59,496 bases of DNA from Cupriavidus numazuensis (GTDB taxonomy: Bacteria; Pseudomonadota; Gammaproteobacteria; Burkholderiales; Burkholderiaceae), in assembly GCF_905397435.1 (NCBI RefSeq), contig NZ_CAJPVI010000056.1:1-59496 (forward strand), given 5' to 3'. The notes under the pieces are model-generated. The model saw only the letters and a program-made list of their open reading frames with translations, was not told the origin of the DNA and ran no database searches. Both the position numbers and the translations under genes were made by a program. Each line of letters begins with the position of its first letter. Position 1 is the stretch's first letter. Below, piece by piece: positions 17,351-25,776 of this stretch.

Positions 17351-18160
17351 ATGCGCTGCTGTTTTGCCGGCGTAGCCGGCGGGGCTTCTCGTTGGGGTGG
17401 TTATCGCTCTTCGCTGGCGCTGCTGTTTCGCCGGCGTAGCCGGCGACCTCCTTTTGTCCGAGCGACAAAAGGAGGCAAAAGCGCGTTTACGTGGTCAAAC
17501 AAGGGCTCAATGCGATTGTTGCATCAGAGGACCGCTGGATTGCCTGCCGCGTAGATGATTAGGATGGCACAGCGCGTACGAGCGAACCCGGATTACGGAG
17601 TGGTCCCTACTAATAACCTCATCGCGGGGACGCCTACGGCTGCGCTACGCGCGGGTCGGAGTAAGACCGCTGAAGTCTAGTCCTAACCTCGCCTCGGTGA
17701 CGATGCCTTGGGCGCATTGCATGCGCGTAGAGACAGGAAATTAGGAACTGGAACTGGAACGGGGGACTAGGGCGCCAGCGACGCTGATGAGCTTGCACCC
17801 AGACGACGACGCGCGCGCAGCGCAGCCGAAGGCGTCCCACCACTGACCTTGCTGAAACGCTGTACCCGAGTCCGTCTTGGGGATTGTCCAAAAGCCGTGC
17901 CGCGCGAGGCACAGGTTCTGACTCACATGGCGTAGCAGGGTCGAACGGCTGGCCACCATCGCAGGCGTCCAAAGCCGTTGGAACCACTGCCGCCGTGGAA
18001 TTGATGGCCAGCGGCAACGACGCGCTTTTCTGCCTACTCTTTTGTCGCTCGGACAAAAGAGTAGGTCGCCGGCTACGCCGGCGAAACAGCGGCGCCAGCC
18101 AAGAACGATAACCCGGTCTCAACCAAAGCCCGCCAGCTACGCCAACGAAACAGCGGCGCC
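17351..18160. repeat. Nested inverted repeats with two stable hairpins
   Basis: An ~85 bp unit at 17399-17485 returns inverted at 18021-18113: GGTTATCG, TGGCGC and CTGTTT blocks, a CGCCGGCGTAGCCGGCG palindrome, then a hairpin. The left hairpin is CCTCCTTTTGTC/GACAAAAGGAGG (17447-17475), the right CCTACTCTTTTGTC/GACAAAAGAGTAGG (18033-18065). Their sequences differ but the pairing is kept in both. Shorter partial units lie outside (17353-17385 and 18131-18160). An inner inverted pair (GACGCC, CGGCTGCGCT and CGCGCG blocks) sits at about 17627-17653 and 17812-17838. No gene is supported between 17233 and 18221. Confidence 0.75.
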
Positions 18161-18221
18161 TGCCAACAGCGACAACCTCGCAAATTCGACGAACAACCAG
18201 AGAAATTCAACCTGCGACCAC

Positions 18222-20399
18222 TCAAAACGCCACGCGCGCCGTCACACTGACACTCCGCGGATCACCAGGCTGCAAATAATTCTCATACTGGAATCCCCAA
18301 TACTGCCGGTTGGTCAGGTTGTTCAGGGCCGCGCGCAGCGTCACGTCCTTGCCTGCCACGCGCGTGCTGTAGGTAGCGCCAAGGTTGAACACGGTATAGC
18401 CGCCCGCCTGCAGCGTATTGGTCGCGTTGACCTTGATATTGCCCGTGTACTTGCCGTCGATGCCAATACGCAAGCCCGGCACGAACGGCACGCGGTAGCT
18501 CACGCGTCCGGCCAGCACCAGGTTCGGCGCCCCGACAACACGGTTGTCGATGTTGGCGTTGCCCTTGTCATAGTAGGTATCGAGGTACATCGCACTGCCG
18601 CCGAATTCCCACTGCGGCCCCAGTCGGTACACGCCTGCCAGTTCCAGACCCTGGTAGATCGACAGGCCGTCCTGCACCCTTGTCCGTTCGGTGCCGTTGA
18701 TACTGTCGTACTCGGCGCCGCGCTCAATGCGGAACAGCGCCGCCGTGGCGCTCCACTTCTGCTGGTCGGCCTTTACGCCAAGCTCATACTGCTTGCTGCG
18801 AATCGGGCTGAGCAGCTGCCCTCCGTTGGTATAGCCGCCGACAGTCGGCACGATCGAGCCGGGTTCCAGCGCTTCCACGTAGCTGGCATAGACCGTCGCG
18901 GCCGGCACCGGCTTGAACATCAGCGCGAATGTCGGCGTGATCACGCCATTCTTCGTGTAGCTGGAGGTCACCGGCACGTAGCCGTTTTGCTCGTAATTCG
19001 TGACACGCAGGCCCGCCAGCACCGACCAGCGCTCCGTGAGCTGCACGGTATCGCTGGCGAAGAACGATTTCTGCGTGATGTCGCTGTTGCGCACCTTGTT
19101 GAACGCGGTCGAGCTGAAATACGTGTTGGTGTTGGGCTCGTAGATATTGCCGATGCCGATCTGCTGGCCAAAGCCGTTGTCGTCATAGCGGTCGATCTGC
19201 TTCTGCCACGACAGGCCAGCGACGACCTGATGGCCGAACTGGCCGGTGCGGAACTTGCCTTCGAGCATGGCCTGCCACTGGCCCACCTGCTGGTTCTGCG
19301 CAGTGTCGTAGCGCGTGTCGGTGTAGTCGCCGGCCTGGTTGAGCATGCCATACAGGCTCTCGTTGCGGCTACGGTTGACCTTGTTGAAGCTGTAGTTGGT
19401 GCTGACCGCCCAGTCCGGGTTGACCTGGTAGCGCAGGCCCGTGGTGTAGAGCTGCAGGTTGGTGTTCAGGTGCTGATCGTTGCCGGCAAAGTTGCGGATA
19501 CGCCCCGACACTGTGGCGGGCAGCGCTGTGTCGCCGTATGTCCAGAAGCTGAACGACGGCATCTGGCCGGTCGAGCGGCGGTCCTGGTAGATCGAGTCGA
19601 AGGTCCAGGTCAGGTCCTTGGTCAGGCGCGCATCGAGGGCCAGAGAGACCGTGTCGCGGTTGATGTTGCGCGCGTTGTACGGAGTCCCTTCCTCGTGCGT
19701 GTAGTTGAGGCGGTACCCGAACATCTTGTCGGGGCCCGCGCGGCCGCCCAGGTCGACGTGCTCGCTCCAGACATTGGCGGCGCGATAGCCGAGCTCGAAC
19801 GCGGCGGTGAAGGTCTCCGTCGGCTTCTTCGTGACGTAGTTGACGATGCCGCCAGGCGTGGCAAAGCCGTACATGAAGCCCGGCAGTCCCTTGAGCAACT
19901 CTACCTGTTCCATATGCTCGTACGGCAGCGTGATGCCGTAGGCCACGAACGGCAGTCCGTTGATCTTGAAGCCGTTCTGCCAGTCGATCTGCAGGCCGCG
20001 CACGCTCAGGTAGCTGGACCAGCTGTTGTAGCCGTTGCTGTTGTCGGTGACAGAGGCGTCCATCGCAAAGACGTCGCCGAGCTTGCTGACCTGGCGGTCG
20101 GCCAGGTCCTCGCCCGTGACGATGGTCGTGGAATACGGCGTATCGAGCTGCGTGCGCGAACCCAGCGCGCCGGTGCTCGTTTTCTTGTCGAGCTGCAGGC
20201 CGGCATCGTCTACAGCGGTGGCGCTGACGGTGACGGTCGGCAGCGACTGGGCGTTGCCGGCCGCCGGCGCGGCCTCCTGTGCCAGCGTCGTGCCAACGGG
20301 GAAGCCGGTCAGGACGGCTAGCTGGGCCAGCGCGGCAAGCTGGCTGCGGCGTGGCATTGCGATCGGGCTCTTTCGGGCACGGGAGGACGGATGGCGCAT
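18222..20399 (-). CDS. TonB-dependent siderophore receptor
   Basis: The protein has 725 residues. A signal peptide ends at about TLAQEA, a plug domain carries TVTVSATAVDD, PYSTTIVTGEDLADRQ, SYLSVRGLQID and LLKGLPGFMYGFATPGGIVNYVTKKP, and a beta-barrel ends in the aromatic-terminated strand SVTARVAF used for outer-membrane insertion. It imports a ferric siderophore with energy from TonB-ExbBD, none of which lies in the window. A strong Fur-box-like palindrome sits 24-44 bp upstream. A divergent MFS transporter is on the other side of the promoter region, which suggests a joint siderophore-handling role. A second in-frame ATG 14 codons in would give a shorter signal peptide. Confidence 0.93.
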   Translation of the reverse strand: MRHPSSRARKSPIAMPRRSQLAALAQLAVLTGFPVGTTLAQEAAPAAGNAQSLPTVTVSATAVDDAGLQLDKKTSTGALGSRTQLDTPYSTTIVTGEDLADRQVSKLGDVFAMDASVTDNSNGYNSWSSYLSVRGLQIDWQNGFKINGLPFVAYGITLPYEHMEQVELLKGLPGFMYGFATPGGIVNYVTKKPTETFTAAFELGYRAANVWSEHVDLGGRAGPDKMFGYRLNYTHEEGTPYNARNINRDTVSLALDARLTKDLTWTFDSIYQDRRSTGQMPSFSFWTYGDTALPATVSGRIRNFAGNDQHLNTNLQLYTTGLRYQVNPDWAVSTNYSFNKVNRSRNESLYGMLNQAGDYTDTRYDTAQNQQVGQWQAMLEGKFRTGQFGHQVVAGLSWQKQIDRYDDNGFGQQIGIGNIYEPNTNTYFSSTAFNKVRNSDITQKSFFASDTVQLTERWSVLAGLRVTNYEQNGYVPVTSSYTKNGVITPTFALMFKPVPAATVYASYVEALEPGSIVPTVGGYTNGGQLLSPIRSKQYELGVKADQQKWSATAALFRIERGAEYDSINGTERTRVQDGLSIYQGLELAGVYRLGPQWEFGGSAMYLDTYYDKGNANIDNRVVGAPNLVLAGRVSYRVPFVPGLRIGIDGKYTGNIKVNATNTLQAGGYTVFNLGATYSTRVAGKDVTLRAALNNLTNRQYWGFQYENYLQPGDPRSVSVTARVAF

Positions 20400-20422
20400 C
20401 GTTCGAACCTAAATGTAAACAC

Positions 20423-20461
20423 AAATGCGAGTGATTCGCATTTGTAAAGATGCGAATGATG
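20423..20461. promoter_or_regulatory. Fur box(es) for the siderophore receptor
   Basis: AAATGCGA (20423-20430) and TTCGCATTT (20435-20443) form an inverted repeat around a 4-nt centre, matching the ATGCGAAT-type Fur boxes of beta-proteobacteria. A further half-site, ATGCGAATGATG, follows at 20450-20461, as in overlapping Fur sites. Both lie just upstream of the receptor start on the minus strand. Confidence 0.7.
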
Positions 20462-20917
20462 CCCAATTGACGGGGCGTGCGTCAAGCGGGCGAACGCTCT
20501 TTGTTGATGAAACAAAAATGTGTGACGCAAACGCCGCGCATGCGCCTTTTCGTGACCTTGAGCAAGACGGTGCTAAGGCGTCGCGTGCCAATCGACCGGC
20601 GTAGCGAAACAGCGTGACGGGAGTGGCTATGTTGGGCGACTCCGGTCCAATTCGGACGGATCAGGCGAGACACTTTCACGGGAAGCACTGACAAATTTCG
20701 AATTCCTATTTCATTTTCGCGTTTTGAGTTGATATGTCCGGAAAAGAAAATCAAAAACAGTGATCAAATTAATTTGATGTTGATTGATATTAATTTATGA
20801 ATATAACCACATTATATTGATCGTGTAATGGTCATTGATTTATATGTGTTGTGATTATCGATTCGTATTAATAGTATGACCCGTGCAGCGATGGTGCTGC
20901 GTGAGAAGGAGATTGCG
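20462..20917. promoter_or_regulatory. AT-rich intergenic region before the MFS gene
   Basis: About 450 bp without a supported gene. The part from 20755 to 20880 is strikingly AT-rich (repeated TTGAT, ATTAAT and TATAT blocks) compared with the neighbouring high-GC genes. It probably holds the MFS promoter and may bind a nucleoid protein. No clear operator was found. Confidence 0.4.
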
Positions 20918-20941
20918 ATGAAGAGCATTTCCCGCGGATGA
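20918..20941 (+). CDS. Possible 7-residue leader peptide MKSISRG
   Basis: ATG 20918 has AGAAGGAGAT ideally placed upstream and reads MKSISRG, then TGA. That stop overlaps the MFS start as ATGA. The strong ribosome site belongs to this mini-ORF, so the transporter would be translated by coupling. It could also be chance. Confidence 0.35.
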   Translation: MKSISRG

Positions 20942-22173
20942 CTGACCTTCACACAGTCCCCGGATACAAGGCATTGCTGGCCGCGCGCTGCACCAGTTCA
21001 ATCACGCTATGGCTGGACTTCACCCTCATCTTCTCGCTTCTCAGCTATCACTGGCATGCGGACGGGATCACGATTGGCGCAGCGTCTGCGTTGTACGGGT
21101 TGCCCGGACTCGTGCTCGGACCTTTCCTGGGTTCGCTGGCCGACCGCCGCAATCCCGTTGTCATGCTGGCTATCAGCTATCTGGCACGCGGCGTCACGTC
21201 GGTACTACTGATCGTCGCGCCTGACCTGCAAATCTTCATCCTGCTCGTGTTGATCAAGGGAGTCGCCAACCTCGGTGCCATGCCTGCAGAGCAGGTTCTA
21301 ATTCGTTCGATGCTGGACAAGGATCAACTCGTGTCAAACGCGAGCGTCATGACGGCGGTGGACCAACTCACAAAGATCTGTGCGCCATTGGCGGCGGCAG
21401 GCGTGACCGGACTCTATCGCCCGGCCGCCGGGCTGGGGTTGTCCGCGGCGATGGCAATGGTCGGTATCCTTTGCCTGCCTGCATTGAAGCGGGTGGTGCC
21501 TTCTCAGGTGCAGCGAGCGGGAAGCGAGCGCCCCAAGTGGCACTATGGGCCTTTGCTGCGGTTGGCCCGGGAAAATCGAAGGTTTCGCCAGGCTCTTGTA
21601 TGCGTGCTGTGGCTCACGGCCATTCTCGGCCTGTACGACCCACAGCTTTCGCTTTTCCTGAGGGAGGAAGGCTTGCCGGCAGCGGCCTTCGGCATGATCG
21701 TAAGTTGCACTGCAGGCGGTGCATTGGCAGGCGCCTTGTCTTTCCGCACACTGCATCGACGGTATGGCCGGCACTTGCCGTCTGGCGGACTTGTTGTGTT
21801 CGGCCTGACCGTGCTGCTGCCAGGTGGTCTCGCCGCAATTGGCATAGCGATTCCGCTCCCGTTCTGGTTTGCACTATGGATTGCAAATGGCTGCGCCTAC
21901 GGCCTGACCGCCATGAGCTTCGGCGTCACGCTTCAGCAAGAAAGTCCGGTTGAGGTGATCGGCACCGTCAGTGCCGCCGCACGGAGCGCGCAACTTGGCG
22001 CACTGGTCGCGGGTCCCCTGCTGGGCGCCGCGATTGGGAAGCTACTCGGTATTCCCCTGATGTTTGTCCTCAGCGGAGGCCTGGCAGTCATGGCCGGTTC
22101 GTTCATGCTCTGGGGCGTGCGAAGTGGGAAGGACCTTGTCGTCGGCCAGTCCAGCTCCGCAGAATATCCATGA
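20938..22173 (+). CDS. MFS transporter
   Basis: The protein has 411 residues and about 12 membrane segments. The loop between the second and third is GSLADRRNP, a form of the MFS signature (GxLADRxxR). Segments such as GIAIPLPFWFALWIANGCAYG and LGALVAGPLLGAAIG follow. It resembles the drug-efflux/EntS-like branch, several of which export siderophores. Its divergent siderophore receptor neighbour makes siderophore export or release plausible; substrate is not proven. It begins in an ATGA overlap with the mini-ORF. Its last 130 bp overlap an opposite-strand small gene. Confidence 0.85.
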   Translation: MTDLHTVPGYKALLAARCTSSITLWLDFTLIFSLLSYHWHADGITIGAASALYGLPGLVLGPFLGSLADRRNPVVMLAISYLARGVTSVLLIVAPDLQIFILLVLIKGVANLGAMPAEQVLIRSMLDKDQLVSNASVMTAVDQLTKICAPLAAAGVTGLYRPAAGLGLSAAMAMVGILCLPALKRVVPSQVQRAGSERPKWHYGPLLRLARENRRFRQALVCVLWLTAILGLYDPQLSLFLREEGLPAAAFGMIVSCTAGGALAGALSFRTLHRRYGRHLPSGGLVVFGLTVLLPGGLAAIGIAIPLPFWFALWIANGCAYGLTAMSFGVTLQQESPVEVIGTVSAAARSAQLGALVAGPLLGAAIGKLLGIPLMFVLSGGLAVMAGSFMLWGVRSGKDLVVGQSSSAEYP

Positions 22174-22458
22174 CGCTGTATGCAGCCGAATTGCACCGGC
22201 ATGCCCGCAATGCTGATGCAGGAAGGCCAGGACGGGCTCCAGCTGCCGCCATCGCCGCGTCCGGCCCCTGACTGTGGAAAGGGCATAGCGTCGTTCGGCA
22301 ATCGTGAAGGTCACCGACCACAGTCCATCGCTGTCGCACCGAGCGTCGATCTCATAGCGGCAGTGAAGGAGATCCGTCAGGCGATGCAGTTCGGAAACCG
22401 TAACCAGGGTCTGGCCGGCGGGTGCGTCCGAGGACGCGGGTGATTCGGGCAATGTCAT
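22042..22458 (-). CDS. Conserved-looking small protein, function unknown
   Basis: The protein has 138 residues. The core LTDLLHCRYEIDARCDSDGLWSVTF plus ERRYALSTVRGRTRRWRQLEPVLAFLHQHCG looks like a compact alpha/beta protein. The ~45-residue tail overlaps the end of the MFS gene and may be less constrained. GGAGGAGTC directly before the ATG supports translation. I do not recognise the family with certainty; some plasmid-partition-associated proteins have a similar arrangement. From 22459 to 22682 nothing was found. Confidence 0.55.
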   Translation of the reverse strand: MTLPESPASSDAPAGQTLVTVSELHRLTDLLHCRYEIDARCDSDGLWSVTFTIAERRYALSTVRGRTRRWRQLEPVLAFLHQHCGHAGAIRLHTASWIFCGAGLADDKVLPTSHAPEHERTGHDCQASAEDKHQGNTE

Positions 22459-22682
22459 GACTCCTCCGGGCGGGCGCGGCCGAGGACGGCCTCATGGCGA
22501 AAGATGTGTTTGCTGTGCGTCAGTTCGCCCGTGAGGTATCCGACATCTTCCCGAAGGGATCATTGCCTTAAATCATGGTTTGGCAGCCTCCCGGTTCGAT
22601 TGGGAATTTTCCAGTCGTCAGTGGCTTGGATGGCGTGGTCGGTTGGGAGCGTCCTTCCGAGCACGCCACAAGGATCCCGGAT

Positions 22683-23846
22683 CTAGATTCCCAACTGCCG
22701 CGCCGCCAGATCCTTCATGATCTCCTCCGCTCCCCCTCCAATCATCATCACCTTCACCTCGCGGTATAGCCGCTCCACGCGGCTGCCTCGCATATAGCCC
22801 ATGCCGCCGAGCAACTGCACCGCACGGTCGGCGCAGAACTGGAACGTGCGCGTGGCCATGTTCTTGGCCATGGCGATCTGCGCGACGGGGGCGGCACCAT
22901 CGTCCAGCCGGGCGGCAAGATCGTCCAGCATCGCGCGCGTGGCTTCGATACGCGTGGCCATGTCGACGAGCTGGTGGCGCACTACCTGGTGGTCGGCCAG
23001 TCGCTTGCCGAAGGTGTGGCGATCGCGCGCCCACGCGAGTGCGTCGTGGAAGCACACCTGCGCATAGCCGCAGGCCGCGGCCGCCAGTGCCAGGCGTTCG
23101 TGGTTGAAGTTCTTCGTGATCGCGGCGAAGCCTTTGCCTTCCTCGCCGATCAGGTTGTCGACCGGTACGCGGCAGTTGTCGAAGAAGAGCTGCGCGGTGT
23201 CGGAGGCCCACCAGCCCATCTTCTTCAGTTCCGTGCGCGACAGGCCCGGCGTATCGCCTTCGATCAGCAGCAATGACACGCCACTGGCGCCCGGACCCCC
23301 CGTGCGTACCGCCACCGTGAAGTAGTCGGCCCGCATGCCCGACGTGATGTAGAGCTTGGTGCCGTTGACCACGTAGTGGTCGCCTTCACGACGTGCGGTG
23401 GTGGTCAGGTGTGCGACATCGGAGCCAGCGCCGGGTTCGGTGATGGCCAGCGCGGAAATCTTCTCGCCGGACAGGATCTGCGGCAACACGCGCGCCTTCA
23501 GCGCTTCGCTGCCGACCGCGGCAATCGGCGGCGCGCCGATGGTGTGTGAGAACAGGCCCGATGCGATGCCGCCGGAGCCACCCCACGCGCGCTCTTCGAA
23601 CAGGATCATGCGGTAGAACGCGTCGCACGGCGCACCGCCGTAGGCCTCGGGAAAGCCGGGCTGCAGCAGGCCCGCTTCGGCGGCCTTGCGGTACAGCTCG
23701 CGCGGAAAGCTGCCGGCTTCGTCCCAGGCTTCGGCGTGCGGTGCGACTTCCTTCTCGAAGAAGCGGCGGACCGAGGCGCGGAATGCTTCGTGGTCGGCGG
23801 TGTAGTAGCGGGGGTTGGGTGGTTGCAGAACCATGTTTGCGGGCAT
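22683..23846 (-). CDS. Acyl-CoA dehydrogenase
   Basis: The protein has 387 residues with full-length family architecture: N-terminal helices, a beta domain with ALAITEPGAGSDVAHL, and C-terminal helices with RHTFGKRLADHQVVRH, QLLGGMGYMRGSRVERLYREVKVMMIGGGAEEIMKDL. It uses FAD to form a 2,3-double bond in an acyl-CoA. The Gly-rich GGGAEEIM end and GMGYMR are typical of short- or medium-chain enzymes. It is the last gene of a four-gene operon with a CoA ligase, Bug receptor and SDR (gaps 7, 14 and 16 bp), which points to oxidation of one imported organic acid. Confidence 0.93.
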   Translation of the reverse strand: MPANMVLQPPNPRYYTADHEAFRASVRRFFEKEVAPHAEAWDEAGSFPRELYRKAAEAGLLQPGFPEAYGGAPCDAFYRMILFEERAWGGSGGIASGLFSHTIGAPPIAAVGSEALKARVLPQILSGEKISALAITEPGAGSDVAHLTTTARREGDHYVVNGTKLYITSGMRADYFTVAVRTGGPGASGVSLLLIEGDTPGLSRTELKKMGWWASDTAQLFFDNCRVPVDNLIGEEGKGFAAITKNFNHERLALAAAACGYAQVCFHDALAWARDRHTFGKRLADHQVVRHQLVDMATRIEATRAMLDDLAARLDDGAAPVAQIAMAKNMATRTFQFCADRAVQLLGGMGYMRGSRVERLYREVKVMMIGGGAEEIMKDLAARQLGI

Positions 23847-23853
23847 TGTCGGC

Positions 23854-24738
23854 TTACTCCGCGGCAGGTGCCAGGCAGTCGGGCAGCTCGTAGAGCGGGA
23901 AGCCGTTGAATGGCTCGGAGCGCTGGTGCGCGGGCAGGGCCCACGTATGCTTGGCGTTGGGCACGCCGCCGTCGACGCGCAGCGTCGAGCCCGTGATGAA
24001 CGCCGCTGCCGGGGACAGCAGGAAGGCCACCGCCGCGGAGACTTCCGCCTCCGTGCCCAGCCGCTGCAGCGGCACCTTGCGCGCGAGCTGGCGAATCTTC
24101 TCCTGGAACGCGGGCGGATAGGTGTCGAAGCCGCTGGAAGCGATCCAGCCCGGGGCTACCGCATTGACGCGCACGCCGGACGCGGCCCATTCGCACGCGG
24201 CGGTTTCCGTGAACGACAACATGCCCGCGCGCGCCGCGCCAGAATGCCCCATGCCCGGCATGCCGTTCCACATGTCGGCGATGATGTTGACGATGGCGCC
24301 ACCGTTGGCTTCCATCCACTGCGTATAGCACTCGCGCGCGACCAGGAAGCCGCCGGTCAGGTTGTTGCGCACCACGGCTTCCCAGCCCTTGAGGCTGATA
24401 TCGCGCAGCGGCGAAGGGAACTGCCCGCCAGCATTGTTGAAGAGGCCGTCGATGCGGCCATGCACGGCCAGCACGTTGATGATGGTCTGGCGGACCTGCT
24501 CCTCGTCGCGGATGTCGCACACATGCAGCGAGATGCGTTGTGCGGCGCCTGGCTCGGCGGCGTCGATCTCTGCGCGTACCTGCTCGAGTTTTTCGATCTT
24601 GCGGCCGGCCAGCGCCAGGCTGGCGCCAAGGCTCGCAAGTTCATGCGCGGTGCAGCGTCCGATGCCGCTGCCGCCGCCCGTGACCAGCACGGTGCGCCCG
24701 GCAAACAGCTCGCGGTGGAATACGGAACGATATTGCAT
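23854..24738 (-). CDS. SDR oxidoreductase, enoyl-CoA reductase (PECR/DECR) type
   Basis: The protein has 294 residues. The cofactor motif VTGGGSGIG lies near residue 20, followed by NNAGGQF and a GHSGAARAGM segment where classical SDRs have YxxxK. The HSGAARAG form is normal in peroxisomal trans-2-enoyl-CoA reductase and 2,4-dienoyl-CoA reductase relatives, so this is not a broken enzyme. It probably reduces an unsaturated acyl-CoA with NADPH, alongside the acyl-CoA dehydrogenase 7 bp downstream. Confidence 0.88.
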   Translation of the reverse strand: MQYRSVFHRELFAGRTVLVTGGGSGIGRCTAHELASLGASLALAGRKIEKLEQVRAEIDAAEPGAAQRISLHVCDIRDEEQVRQTIINVLAVHGRIDGLFNNAGGQFPSPLRDISLKGWEAVVRNNLTGGFLVARECYTQWMEANGGAIVNIIADMWNGMPGMGHSGAARAGMLSFTETAACEWAASGVRVNAVAPGWIASSGFDTYPPAFQEKIRQLARKVPLQRLGTEAEVSAAVAFLLSPAAAFITGSTLRVDGGVPNAKHTWALPAHQRSEPFNGFPLYELPDCLAPAAE

Positions 24739-24752
24739 GCGTGTCTCCGGGT

Positions 24753-25760
24753 TCAGGGATTGGCGGTCAGGCCAAGCCGTTTGACCAGCTTGCCCTGGCT
24801 CTCATAACGCTGGCGCGCAAACGCGGCGTAGCCATTGCTGTCGAGGTAGGCCATCTCCTGGTCGAGCCGGTCCAGCATCTGCTGCATGGCCGGCTCGTAC
24901 AGGGCCTTGCGGAACGCGTCGTGCAGCACCTGCACAGACTGCGCATCCATGCCACGAGGCCCCGCGATGCCGAACGGCGAGGTCGAGACCATGTCGAGTC
25001 CCACATCGCGCAGCGTGGGCACAGCAGGCCAGCGGCGTGAATGCGCCGCCGTCCACAGCACGAGCCAGCGTGCCTTGCCGCTGTCGACGTACGGGCCGAT
25101 GCCGCCCGCAGTCACGCCAAGGTCGATATGCCCGCCCATCATCGCGGCAATGATCTCGGACTCGCCCTTGTACGGCACGTGGTTCAGGCGGATGCCCAGC
25201 TTCTGGCTGATTTCCTCCATGGTCACGTGCATGGTGCTGTTGGTGCCCGTGGTGCCGTAGCTGATCTTGCCGGGATTGCGCCGCGCTTCCTCCACCATGT
25301 CCTGCCACGATTTCCACGGCGCGTCGACGCGTGTCGCCACGCCGAGCGAATAGCCGGTCAGGTGGATGACATAGGTGAAGTCCTGCATCGGATCGAACTG
25401 CGTCTTCTGCAGGTGGGGCAGTCGGAACACGGGCTCCGGCATGATCGTCAGCGTGTAGCCGTCGGGCTTGGCGCGCGCCACGTAATTGGCGCCCAGCACA
25501 CCGGCGGCGCCGGGACGGTTCTCGACAACGACGGGCTGGCCCAGATGTTTGCTCGCGCCATCGGCGAGCGTGCGCACGAGCGTGTCGGTGGCGCCGCCGG
25601 CCGCGAACGGCACGACCAGCGTCACCGGCCGCGCCGGGAATCCCGCCGCCCGCGCGCGGCCGGCCGCCAGCGTGCCCAGCGGCGCAAGGATGCCGAGCGC
25701 CACCAGCGAGAGGCTGGTACGGCGTCGGTCGTTGATGACTTCAGTTTTCTCAGCCTGCAC
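24753..25760 (-). CDS. Bug-family (tripartite tricarboxylate) substrate-binding protein
   Basis: The protein has 335 residues. A twin-arginine-like basic start (NDRRRTSLSLVALG) leads to a cleavage region near ARAAG. The mature N-terminus FPARPVTLVVPFAAGGATD and VVVENRPGAAGVLGA are hallmark Bug motifs. These periplasmic receptors bind small carboxylates, and beta-proteobacteria such as Cupriavidus and Bordetella carry very many of them. No TctA/TctB membrane genes are nearby, which is common. It lies in the acyl-CoA operon and probably binds the acid that the ligase activates. Confidence 0.92.
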   Translation of the reverse strand: MQAEKTEVINDRRRTSLSLVALGILAPLGTLAAGRARAAGFPARPVTLVVPFAAGGATDTLVRTLADGASKHLGQPVVVENRPGAAGVLGANYVARAKPDGYTLTIMPEPVFRLPHLQKTQFDPMQDFTYVIHLTGYSLGVATRVDAPWKSWQDMVEEARRNPGKISYGTTGTNSTMHVTMEEISQKLGIRLNHVPYKGESEIIAAMMGGHIDLGVTAGGIGPYVDSGKARWLVLWTAAHSRRWPAVPTLRDVGLDMVSTSPFGIAGPRGMDAQSVQVLHDAFRKALYEPAMQQMLDRLDQEMAYLDSNGYAAFARQRYESQGKLVKRLGLTANP

Positions 25761-25776
25761 GGTGCGCTCCTCAGGG

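Noticed and set aside
18042..20321. 759-residue plus-strand open frame
   Set aside because: Exact antisense of the first TonB siderophore receptor, which has complete family motifs and a Fur box.
23854..24738. Missing YxxxK motif in the SDR as a sign of a broken enzyme
   Set aside because: The GHSGAARAG form is normal for the PECR/DECR subgroup.
24753..25006. 79-residue minus-strand frame and similar short overlaps inside the Bug gene
   Set aside because: They are frame shadows of the Bug receptor and contain no domain signal.
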